64,000 nt of DNA from Maribacter litopenaei (lineage in GTDB: Bacteria > Bacteroidota > Bacteroidia > Flavobacteriales > Flavobacteriaceae): assembly GCF_025244665.1 (NCBI RefSeq), contig NZ_CP104205.1:744001-808000 (forward strand), in the 5' to 3' direction. Under the pieces are notes generated by a model. It was not told where the DNA came from. It made no database searches and saw nothing but the letters and a program-made list of their open reading frames with translations. The translations under genes were made by a program, and so were the position numbers. This document shows positions 40,313 to 48,824 of this stretch, piece after piece (position 1 is the stretch's first letter; every line of letters starts with the position of its first letter).

Positions 40313-41553
40313 TTAATCATACATCAAATACTTTCTCCGTATTTCCTTGAATTTTTCCAGGTCAGGTTGCCAAGAGGACTTAATTTCCGCTTCCGTAAGG
40401 CCTTCCTCTATCTGTTTTTGAAGCTCGGGGTACCGGCATGCTTTGTAAATCCTGAAGAATTAAAGAACCTACTTTTGTCGGCTGTATTATTATAGGCATC
40501 CAATATCCATTGCAAGGAAACTTCATTGATTCTTGGAGTACTGGAAAGGTCTTTACCGTAGCATATGTTACCCTCTTCCTTGGGGTATTTACTACCAAAA
40601 TTGGGTTGAGGGACATAGGAAAAACTATAGGCGGTGGAATCCATAAAGGAAGCCCCATACCGTTGAAACTGAAATTCCGTACCACGCCCGGCATTGACGT
40701 TGGTACCTTCAAAAAGCCCGAGACTAGGATACAGGTTGATGGAAGTATCATTGGGTAAATTGGGGGAGGGACGTATCGGGATTTGGTATATGTGCTCGTG
40801 GATCCAGTTTTCCAGTGGAATAACGGTTAGGTCACATTTTTTACCACCTTCCAACCAGCCTTCTTCATTGATCATTTTTGCGTATTCGCCAATACTCATG
40901 CCATACACCAAGGGAATTTCATTCATGCCCAAAAAACCGGAATGTTCTTTTTGCATGGTGGATCCGTCCACATAGTGTGCGTTTGGATTGGGTCAGTCCA
41001 AAACCAAAACGGGAATATTGCTTTCGGCGCAGGCTTCCATGATTAATTGTAATGTAGCGATATAGGTATAAAATCGAGTGCCAACATCCTGTATATCGAA
41101 CAAAACCATATCAAGACCTGCCAACTGTTCCTCCGAAGGTTTTCTGTTTTTTCCATAAAGGGAAACGATGGGGAGTCCTGTTTCCTGATCCATGCCATCC
41201 GCTACCTTTTCTCCGGCATCGGCCTTTCCTCGAAACCCATGTTCCGGGGAAAATACTTTTTTAATGTCAACCCTGCATTTTAATAATGAATCCACCAAGT
41301 GGGTGTATCCGTCTTCCTTAAAAAGGATCGATGTTTGGTTCGCGACGATTCCAACCGATTTTCCTGTCAACAAGGGAAGATATTCTTCGGTTCTATTAGC
41401 GGCTACCACTATGGGTTCTGTGGCTTTTATAGTTGTTTTCTTATCATCTTTTTCAGCTGTTTGCACACTTTTACTACTGGAGTTTCCACAGGAAATGCAG
41501 ATCAAAAAAGATAAAAAAAGGGTATTTTTGAATCGGTATAAAAACAACTTCAT
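40313..41553 (-). CDS. DUF1343 lipoprotein, NamZ/GH171-like exo-beta-N-acetylmuramidase (one stop, one deletion)
   Basis: About 413 residues with a lipoprotein signal (FLSFLICISC). Family features: VGIVANQTS, FSPEHGFRGKADAGE, FDIQDVGTRFYTYIATL, VLDxPNPN and the C-terminal FNSSGFTKHAGTP. DUF1343 proteins such as NamZ release MurNAc from the non-reducing ends of peptidoglycan. Two breaks: a TGA at 40996-40998 where Arg is expected (VLDRPNPNAHYVDG), and CCCCGAGC at 40424-40428 for CCCCAGAGC, whose repair gives TPELQKQIEEGLTEAEIKSS and the stop at 40313. Its start codon abuts that of the divergent permease. Confidence 0.88.
41523..41530 (+). promoter_or_regulatory. Promoter -7 box for the permease, inside the DUF1343 gene
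   Basis: TATTTTTG is an exact TAnnTTTG match located 23 bp before the TTG start of the permease, within the first codons of the divergent DUF1343 gene. Confidence 0.55.
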
Positions 41554-42794
41554 TTGAACTTAGAATTTTTTATTGCCAAACGGCTTATTACGGGTAAGGA
41601 ACATAAAATTAGTATTTCCGCACCAATAATAAAAATTGCCATAGCTGCCATTGCCATTGGGGTTATAATGATGTTGATCGCCATTGCCACAGGGGTTGGG
41701 CTAAAATATAAGATTCGGGAAAAAGTAACGGCTTTTAATGGTCACATCCAGATTTCCAATTATGACAACAATCGCTCCGAGGTTTCCGTAGCTCCCGTAT
41801 CAACAAAACAAGATTTCTATCCTAGGTTCAATGATGTAGATGGGATTTTTCATGTACAGGCAGTGGCTACCAAAGGGGGTATTATCCGAACCGAGGAAAC
41901 GTTTGAAGGCATCATTGCCAAAGGAGTAGGATCGGATTATTACTGGAGCCCGATTCAGGAATTTTTAATAGAAGGAAGCTTACCAGATTATACTGGCGAC
42001 TTGAATTCAGATGTGCTTATTTCAAAAATTACCGCCAATCGCTTGAAGTTGGGAGTGGGGGACTCCTTCTTTACCTTTTTTTTGAGAGACGATGATACCA
42101 ATAAAATGCCCAACCAGCGTAAGTTCACCATCACTGGTATTTATGACAGCGGATTTGAAGAAATTGATAATCGCTATATTTTTATTGATATCCGCCACAT
42201 CCAGCAAATGAATAAGTGGGCAGATGATGAGGTGGGCAATTTTGAGGTGTTATTGAATAGTTTTGATGATATCGATGAAAAGAATAATGAGATCTATAAC
42301 AAGACCGTATCTTATTTAAATACCACAACTTTAAGGGACAAGTACTATAAAATCTTTGAGTGGATAGGCCTGTTCGACTTCAATATAGGACTGATTATTG
42401 GCATTATGATCATAGTTGGGGGAATCAACATGATTACGGCTCTTTTGGTTTTGATTTTGGAGCGTACACATATGATCGGAATACTGAAGGCCTTGGGGAC
42501 TACAAATTGGAGTATACGTAAAGTATTTTTGTACAATGCGGCTTATTTGATAGGGATTGGATTATTCGGGGGAATTTGGTAGGGTTAGGTTTTATATGGG
42601 TGCAAGATAAATACCGTCTCTTCAAGTTTCCTAATCCGGAGGAATATTATATCGAATACATTCCGGTTCATATCAATTTAATGACTATAATTATATTGAA
42701 CGTAGGTGTCCTTTTCCTATGTCTATTGATGCTTTTGATTCCTTCGTACATTATTACCAAGATTACCCCTGTGAAGGCTATTCGTTTCGAATAA
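41554..42794 (+). CDS. ABC transporter permease, FtsX/LolE type (1-bp deletion)
   Basis: About 413 residues. An N-terminal helix (IIKIAIAAIAIGVIMMLIAIA) is followed by a large periplasmic domain (70-265) and three C-terminal helices, the MacB/FtsX topology of lipoprotein-releasing or export systems. The start is TTG at 41554 (MNLEFFIAKRL), directly against the divergent ATG. One A is missing near 42572 (GGAATTT for GGAAATTT); repair gives GNLVGLGFIWVQDKY and continues to TAA 42792-42794, ending ITPVKAIRFE. The ATPase partner is not nearby. Confidence 0.9.
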
Positions 42795-42932
42795 ATGGTC
42801 GATTTTTAGATACAATTGAATTTCATATGCTTATTACTATTGTTTTTAAATGGTCACATGTAACATCATAGTATCATTTCACGGTGAGCCTTAAGATTGG
42901 TCTTTGATGTTTCATTTTGCAACGGTTTTAGG

Positions 42933-42940
42933 TACATTTG
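42933..42940 (+). promoter_or_regulatory. Promoter -7 box of the M20 peptidase gene
   Basis: TACATTTG is an exact TAnnTTTG match. A start site about 7 bp downstream lies after the ATG at 42942 and so favours ATG 42957 as the start codon. Confidence 0.55.
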
Positions 42941-42956
42941 GATGAAACCAAATGTT

Positions 42957-44251
42957 ATGATTCGAAAAATCCTTTTAGTCGCTCTCTTTTTCCCGATTGC
43001 CCAAAATGTAGCCGGACAAAAGTTATCCCGAACCGAGAAAAAAATAATCAAAAGTATCGAGGTCAATAATGCCGATGCTATCGGCTTTTTAAAAAAGGTG
43101 GTGAATATTAATAGTGGCACCCTGAATCGGGAGGTGTGAAGCGAGTCGGGGCCGAATTCAATACCGCCTTTTCGGAAATCGGTTTTGAAACCAATTGGAT
43201 TCCAATGCCGCCCGAGATGAACCGAGCAGGGCATCTATTTGCGGAGACTAAGGGCGCCAAAGGGAAAAAATTATTGCTGATTGGTCACCTGGATACGGTT
43301 TTTGAGGAGGACAGTCCTTTCCAAACCTTTACTATGGTTACTGATAGTACGGCCCATGCTCCTGGAGGAAATGATATGAAAGGGGGGAATGTCATTATTT
43401 TATATGCATTGAAAGCGTTGAAGGATAATAACCTGCTCAAGGATGCACAAATTATCGTTGCCCTTACGGGCGACGAAGAAAGCGCTGGAAACCCATTGGA
43501 TATAAGTAGGAAAGACCTCATAGATGCGGCAAAAAGAAGCGATATAGCACTTGGTTTTGAAACATCTACCGGCTTTAACTACGCTACAGTGGCCCGCAGG
43601 GGCTCTTCTGAATGGAAAGTGGAAGTGGAAGGGAAACGGGCCCATTCTTCCGGTGTATTTAGTGAAAACACTGGTGCTGGGGCCATTTTTGAAATGTCAC
43701 GAATTTTGAATGATTTCTATAACGAGGTAAGAGGCGAGGACCTTTTAACATTTAACCCAGGGACGTTGTTGGGAGGCACTTTTGTCACATTTGACGATAT
43801 GGCCAGTAAAGGGACGGTTTTTGGAAAAACGAACGTGGTGGCCCAAAGGGCTGAGGTTAGAGGAGGACTCCGCTTTATTTCAGAGGAACAAAAGGAACGA
43901 GCACGTGATAAAATGCGTGCTGTGGTAGCCAATAACCTTCCCGTGACCTCCGCGAAAATTTCATTTTCCGACATGTACCCGGCTATGTCGCCTACAGAGG
44001 GTAATAATGCCCTTTTGCAAAAATTGAATCAAGTCAGCCTCGATTTAAATCAGGGCGAGGTAGTCGCCTATGATCCCGGAAGAAGAGGCGCTGCCGATAC
44101 CTCCTTTGTGGCGGAATATGTGGATTGTCTCGATGGTTTGGGAACCATGGGTTCGGGTGCCCATACTCCCGAAGAAACCGTGAATTTGAATACTATTGAA
44201 GCATTGACCAAAAGAACTGCAATTTTGATCTACCGATTAATAAACGAATAG
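42957..44251 (+). CDS. M20 family metallopeptidase, secreted (1-bp deletion)
   Basis: A zinc peptidase of the glutamate carboxypeptidase type, about 432 residues, with a signal peptide (MIRKILLVALFFPIAQNVAG). Zinc ligands lie in LIGHLDTVFEED, GGNDMKGG (bridging Asp) and TGDEESAG (catalytic Glu-Glu), and the terminal His in GSGAHTPEETVN. The frame breaks at 43127-43131, where AATCGGGAGG stands for AATCTGGGAGG; repair gives SGTLNLGGVKRVGAEF. It is followed after 1 bp by an aldose epimerase gene and likely shares its transcript. Confidence 0.92.
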
Positions 44252-44252
44252 A

Positions 44253-45031
44253 ATGACGATACTTTCATTAGAAAATCAAAAAGTGCGTATTGACGAGGGT
44301 GAACTGGTAGGCTATTCTGTGGGTGGCTACGAATTGATCCATCAAAAAGGGAGTCCAGGTTGGCGAAATTCCGATACCGAAATGTTTCCTATCATTGATC
44401 CGACAAATGAGGCCGATTTCAAAGTAAATACTCCCAAAGGTGAGGCCGTCCAAGATCAACATGGATTGCTTCGGGAACTGAAATATGAACTGCTTGACAA
44501 CACTGAAACGAAGGCGGTTTTTGAAAAGCGCTATTTGGCGAATACTAAGGTGAAAAATTCCAAATACCCGGATAAATCAACTGAACCTGAACTATTCCGC
44601 CCTATGACTTCAATTTTGTTAAGTCGTACTATTTGAACGAAAATGGTCCGGAAATACGATTTGAAATCAACGGTGAGGACGGAATGCCTTTTATGTTGGG
44701 ATATCATCCAGCCTTCAATCTTGCAACTGAGAATCCACTCATTAAAACCCAAGAAAAGGAGATTTCCATTCCCCAAGTTATGGCGGTAGGAAGCAGGGCC
44801 CTTCAAGTACCTAAAGAATCTTCGATTATACTCAAGGACCAATTGGAACTGACCATCAAAACCGAAGGTTTTGAACACTTTATGCTGTGGACGGAAGTCC
44901 CCAATATGGTCTGTATAGAACCCATCACCTTTTACCCCTATGCCGTGGAGCAAGCTAATTTGGATTTTGGGTTTTTGTATCTTGAGGGAGGGAGGATCAA
45001 GCGTTTTAAGGTGTTTATATATCCTAGTTAG
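44253..45031 (+). CDS. Aldose 1-epimerase family protein (1-bp deletion with substitution)
   Basis: About 259 residues of the galactose-mutarotase fold. The conserved His is in LGYHPAFNL, the earlier His in VQDQHGLLRELKYE, and the catalytic Glu probably in VCIEPITFYPYA. The frame breaks at 44595-44600, where TTCCGCCC stands for TTCTGGCCC; repair gives ELFWPYDFNFVKSYYLNE. This is the CCAGA pentamer seen from the other strand. It is tightly coupled to the M20 peptidase gene. Confidence 0.88.
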
Positions 45032-45038
45032 CAAACAT

Positions 45039-45707
45039 ATGAAGCAATTACTTGCATTTTTTACAATCTTGCTTTTACTACCCTTTAGTAAAAGACCTTC
45101 TGCGGATTTGGAAAAATTTGAAGAAATATTAGATCCTGAAAAAAGTGAAATCTTAACAAAACTCACCGAAGATTTTGAAAACAATTTTTTAGCTAAAAGA
45201 TACCCCGACATGGACATATCAGATAGCTATTGGAATTTTATGATTGACATTACTCAACAAAATTTTCCCGAAAAAAAAGAATTGATTTCGGAAGAGAATG
45301 AAAAGATGTTCATTTCAAGTGGATTATTTAAAGAAATATATCTATCCCCCGATTCGGTGTGGATTAGGGATAAAGAAGTAATTACTCAATGGACTTACAT
45401 TGATGATGGTGGTAAAATAAAAAGTTATAAGACATCAAACTATGTAAGTCCAAAAGACTCAGTTAAAATTGACTCAATTATTGAATTAGAAAAAAAACTA
45501 GTGAAATTTAACTTCCAAGGAAACTACTTTAAAGCAATTAAGGTTGCAAAAAGCAAAAGCCCTTTCATTGATCTATATTACAACTATGCAGAGGCAATAG
45601 GTAGTTTTGTACCTGTTCACCTAATATTACAAGGAATAAAAGATTATAATTTGGATTATACTGATCCAGTTGAAAGAAGAGTTCTTGTTCTAACTTTAAT
45701 AAATTAA
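45039..45707 (+). CDS. Hypothetical secreted or anchored protein (222 aa)
   Basis: Not recognised. It begins with a hydrophobic segment, MKQLLAFFTILLLLPFS, without a clear lipobox, followed by a charged, mostly helical domain with repeated Glu/Lys and Tyr residues. Intact. Its codons are visibly more A/T-rich than those of the neighbouring epimerase, which may indicate acquisition by transfer. It starts 7 bp after the epimerase stop and ends just before a REP-like palindrome. Confidence 0.72.
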   Translation: MKQLLAFFTILLLLPFSKRPSADLEKFEEILDPEKSEILTKLTEDFENNFLAKRYPDMDISDSYWNFMIDITQQNFPEKKELISEENEKMFISSGLFKEIYLSPDSVWIRDKEVITQWTYIDDGGKIKSYKTSNYVSPKDSVKIDSIIELEKKLVKFNFQGNYFKAIKVAKSKSPFIDLYYNYAEAIGSFVPVHLILQGIKDYNLDYTDPVERRVLVLTLIN

Positions 45708-45708
45708 A

Positions 45709-45745
45709 ACCCCCGCTCCCGCGAGTTTTCAACTCGTGCCACGAC
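45709..45745. repeat. REP-like palindromic element
   Basis: A G/C-rich stretch (CCCCCGCTCCCG) leads into the hairpin CGAGTT-TTC-AACTCG (45722-45736). Short palindromes with a C/G-rich flank after a stop codon resemble repetitive extragenic palindromes. Only one copy is seen in this window. Confidence 0.4.
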
Positions 45746-45795
45746 AGATAAAAGAAAACAAATAACCAATTTGTAAACTTAGGAAGACCTAACAT

Positions 45796-45991
45796 ATGAA
45801 CAAAAAAGTATTTTTATTGATTGGTGGAATTGTCTCGCTTCTAGTTTTTGTTGGCTCCCTAGCCGAAACTGAACCTGAATCTTGGTTTGGTTTTTCCATA
45901 AATATCTCGGCTTGTAAGAGCATTTTGGCTATTTAACACGCTACTTATTTTCAACGGTTACAGAACACTAAAGCAGGCTGAAAAGAAGTAA
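45796..45991 (+). CDS. Small two-helix membrane protein (64 aa, frame restored by the CCAGA rule)
   Basis: The raw frame from ATG 45796 gives MNKKVFLLIGGIVSLLVFVG and stops after 46 codons. At 45905-45910 it contains TCTCGG. Reading TCTGG instead restores SINIWLVRAFWLFNTLLIFN followed by a basic tail and TAA 45989-45991, a coherent 64-residue protein with two membrane helices. This is a prediction from the error rule, not from homology. It lies between the hypothetical gene and TfoX. Confidence 0.55.
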
Positions 45992-46059
45992 GGCCCCTGT
46001 TCTTCTTATTTTTATAATATTTATTAAATCAACAAAGTAAGTAAACCTTATATCTGATT

Positions 46060-46401
46060 ATGGCATATAGTGAATACATAGTTGAGAGGGTCAGAAATCG
46101 TTTAAAAGGAGCCGGAATTTTGGAGGAAAAGAAAATGATGGGGGGTTACCTTTTTATGGTCAACGGCAAAATGTGCATCGGTGTGGATAGGGATAAAAAA
46201 ACCGGCCAAGACCGATTGATGGTACGGGTGGGAAAGCTGAATTATGAGGAACTGCTGGAGAAGGAAGGGAGCCGAAAGATGGATTTTACGGGTAGACCCA
46301 TGCGGGGTTTTCTTTTTATTTATCCGGAGGGTTTTGATGCGGAAGAAGATTTGGACTTACGGGCAGGGAAGGCTTTGGAGTTTAACAAATTGTTGACCTG
46401 A
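46060..46401 (+). CDS. TfoX/Sxy N-terminal domain protein
   Basis: The intact 113-residue protein matches the TfoX N-terminal domain: VRNRLKGAGILEEKKMMGGY, LFMVNGKMCIGV, MRGFLFIYPEGFD. In gammaproteobacteria TfoX/Sxy activates competence genes; single-domain versions in Bacteroidota have unknown roles and need not be competence factors. It ends at TGA 46399-46401 and precedes the SulP gene by 29 bp. Confidence 0.9.
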   Translation: MAYSEYIVERVRNRLKGAGILEEKKMMGGYLFMVNGKMCIGVDRDKKTGQDRLMVRVGKLNYEELLEKEGSRKMDFTGRPMRGFLFIYPEGFDAEEDLDLRAGKALEFNKLLT

Positions 46402-46430
46402 GCCGTGAAAGGCTAATTGATTAACTTTGG

Positions 46431-48173
46431 ATGGTGAAGCGTTTTCTACCATTTTTGCAATGGGCAACTACCTATAAAAGGGCCTATTTTACAAAAGACC
46501 TAATTGCGGGTCTTACCGTAGGAATCGTATTGGTTCCGCAAGGTATGGCTTACGCCATGATTGCCGGACTCCCTCCTGTTTATGGCCTGTATACGGCTTT
46601 GATTCCAGTATTGGCCTATGTGCTACTCGGGACCTCAAGAAAAGTAGCCATGGGTCCCGTAGCTATGGATTCCCTTTTGGTAGCGGCTGCTTTGGGCACT
46701 TTCGCCATCACAAATGTGGCAGATTACATTGCCCTTGCCGTAGTACTGGTATTGATAGTTGGGGCTACCCAATTTTTATTGGGGATATTTAGAATGGGCT
46801 TTTTGGTCAATTTTTTGTCCAAACCCGTAATCAGTGGATTTACTTCGGCCGCAGCCATTATCATTATGGTAAGCCAATTAAAACATTTGTTGGGAATTAG
46901 TGTTCCCAATAGCAATCATTTTCATGAAATAGTAAACTTGACATTTCAACAAATGGGGCATACCAATCTGTTTGATTTGGGGCTTGGTATGGTAGGCATC
47001 CTAATTATTTTGGGGTTTAGGAAATGGAAAAAAAGTTTTCCGGCAGTTCTGTTGGTAGTGGTACTTGGTATTTTGGCTGTCTATTATTTAGGTTTGGATG
47101 CGTATGGAATGAAATTGGTAGGTGAGGTTCCCAGTGGACTACCTTCTTTTACTCTTCCCAAAATAACCTTTGAAAACATCCAAAGTCTATGGCCCATGGG
47201 GATCGCTTTGGCCTTGGTAGGGTACCTGGAGACGATATCGATTGGCAAGGCCATGGAAGAAAAGAGTGGGGAAGAGACCATTGACCCAAATCAGGAATTG
47301 ATTGCCCTAGGGACCTCCAATATTTTAGGGTCTTTTTTTCAGGGATATGCCTCAACGGCCAGTTTTTCAAGGTCTGCCATAAATCAAGAGTCGGGGGCCA
47401 AAACAAATTTAGCTGGATTGTTTAGTGTTATTCTTGTCGTGTTGACGTTACTATTTTTCACCCCAATTTTCCAATACCTTCCCAATACCGTTCCGCAAGT
47501 ATTATTATGGTCTCCGTTTTTGGGTTAATAGATTTGGAATATGCCAAGTTTTTATGGGTAGACCGAAAGGATGAATTTGCTGTGCTATTGATTACTTTTA
47601 CTGGTCACTCTTTTTATAGGGATAACCCAGGGGATAGTAGTAGGCGTACTTTTATCTCTTCTATTGATGGTATACCGGACATCGAAGCCTCATTTTGCGG
47701 AATTGGGCAATGTAAAGGGTTCCGATTATTACAAGAATATTAAACGATTTGACGATGAGGTTATTATCAGAAAGGACTTGTTGATCATTCGGTTTGATTC
47801 TCAGCTTTATTTTGGTAATTCAGCCTATTTTAAGAGAGAATTACTAAAACAGATTAAGGGCAAGGGACCGGATTTAAAAGCGGTTATTCTGAATGCCGAA
47901 GCCATTACGTATATCGACGCGACAGCCGCGGATGTTCTCTCGAAACTCATCCATGAAATCCATGAAATGGGCTTGCAATTTTACATAGCTGGGGCTATTG
48001 GACCTATGAGGGATATTATTTTTACTACCAATATTATTAATGAGCTCCAAAAGGAGTTTTTGTTCGTGAAGACCAAGGAAGCGGTCGATTATTTTGACAA
48101 TGCCCATCAATTATCCTCACTAGGAGCCGAGTGGCCTATGAGAATAAAAGAACTGGAAAGTAATTCTCTTTAG
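46431..48173 (+). CDS. SulP family anion transporter with STAS domain (two compensating indels)
   Basis: About 580 residues: a membrane domain with SulP signatures (DLIAGLTVGIVLVPQGMAYA, IAGLPPVYGLYTALIPVL, GSFFQGYASTASFSRSAIN) and a C-terminal STAS domain (about 450-560, AITYIDATAADVLSKLI). The frame leaves at 47491-47496 (TTCCGCAAG for TTCTGGCAAG, restoring NTVLASIIMVSVFGLIDLEY) and returns near 47603, where one extra G (CTGGTC for CTGTC) is removed to give ITFTVTLFIGITQGIVVGVL. The transported anion may be sulfate, bicarbonate or a dicarboxylate. A TAACTTTG box at 46422 is too close to the ATG to serve as its promoter. Confidence 0.9.
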
Positions 48174-48180
48174 AATTGCA

Positions 48181-48200
48181 TTTATGATGTAAATCATAAA
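48181..48200. promoter_or_regulatory. Crp/Fnr-type palindromic operator
   Basis: TTTATGATGTAAATCATAAA is a perfect inverted repeat (8-bp arms, 4-bp spacer) with core TGAT-N4-ATCA, the half-site pattern of FNR-type regulators. It lies 105 bp before a small membrane protein gene and just after the SulP stop. Between it and the gene there is also a small hairpin (TCAGGA/TCCTGA, about 48259-48274). Confidence 0.5.
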
Positions 48201-48305
48201 ATTCAATAATTGTCCTCTTTATTTTTATCCATGAATTAAAAGGGCGGGTAAGCTCTTCAGGAAAAGTCCTGAGTCTATAGTAATCATTTATAAAGAGAAA
48301 AGGAT

Positions 48306-48437
48306 ATGAAAACAATAATACCCTTGGTGGATTGGAGCAATGGCATCATTATGATCGGAGTTTTTGCAGTTGTCGTGGTGGCACTTGTTTTGGTAATGCT
48401 CAGTCTAATGAATAGCGGTAAGGGCAAACAGTCCTAG
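48306..48437 (+). CDS. Small single-helix membrane protein (43 aa)
   Basis: ATG 48306 opens a 43-residue frame: MKTIIPLVDWSNGIIMIG, then a strongly hydrophobic helix (VFAVVVVALVLVMLSLM) and a short basic tail, TAG 48435-48437. A well-placed A/G-rich leader (AGAGAAAAGGAT) precedes it. The upstream FNR-like palindrome suggests oxygen or redox control. I know no function. Confidence 0.6.
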   Translation: MKTIIPLVDWSNGIIMIGVFAVVVVALVLVMLSLMNSGKGKQS

Positions 48438-48546
48438 ATTCATTGCTTTGATTGACCACATATTTTTGTACTTTTAAATGAACGGGAATAAAAGGGTTCT
48501 ATTCGTGTTTGTAGGTTAGACCCTAAATATTCCATTTATTTATAGT

Positions 48547-48729
48547 ATGCTGAAAAGTTTTATTAAACGCATAGGAGTGATGAATTTTATCATGCTCCTC
48601 GTCGTTCTTTCCATTATAATCGTCTCCGAGGTCATGTTCTTACGTGGCCAAAAACTAGAGGCGATATTCATAGCATTTTGGGCACCGACTATTTTAGGAT
48701 TTATGAACTATCTAAAGTATAGGAAGTAG
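48547..48729 (+). CDS. Small two-helix membrane protein (60 aa)
   Basis: The 60-residue frame has two hydrophobic helices (NFIMLLVVLSIIIVSEVMFL and AIFIAFWAPTILGFMNYL) joined by a short RGQKLE loop, with basic ends. No family recognised. The stop TAG overlaps by one base the GTG start of the next tiny ORF, suggesting coupled translation. Confidence 0.6.
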   Translation: MLKSFIKRIGVMNFIMLLVVLSIIIVSEVMFLRGQKLEAIFIAFWAPTILGFMNYLKYRK

Positions 48730-48824
48730 TGGAGGTAGTTTTGGTTTATTCTATCATTGTTGGGCTTGTTTTTGTTCTTTGGTTGTATTTTGTAATACGG
48801 ATGTATCATAAATTGAAGGACTGA
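48729..48824 (+). CDS. Putative 31-aa membrane peptide
   Basis: GTG 48729-48731, overlapping the preceding TAG by one base (TAGTG), opens a frame MEVVLVYSIIVGLVFVLWLY followed by FVIRMYHKLKD and TGA 48822-48824. One hydrophobic helix and a basic end fit a single-pass membrane peptide. Its 3' end overlaps the convergent exonuclease gene by 19 bp. The call rests only on hydrophobicity and coupling. Confidence 0.42.
   Translation: MEVVLVYSIIVGLVFVLWLYFVIRMYHKLKD

Noticed and set aside
22950..40998. TGA recoded as an amino acid
   Set aside because: Several genes end normally at TGA (TfoX at 46399-46401, the DUF7218-like gene, the 31-codon ORF), and the two internal TGA codons would need different amino acids (Trp, Arg).
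46422..46429. TAACTTTG as promoter of the SulP gene
   Set aside because: It ends one base before the start codon, so transcription would begin inside the coding region; probably a chance match.
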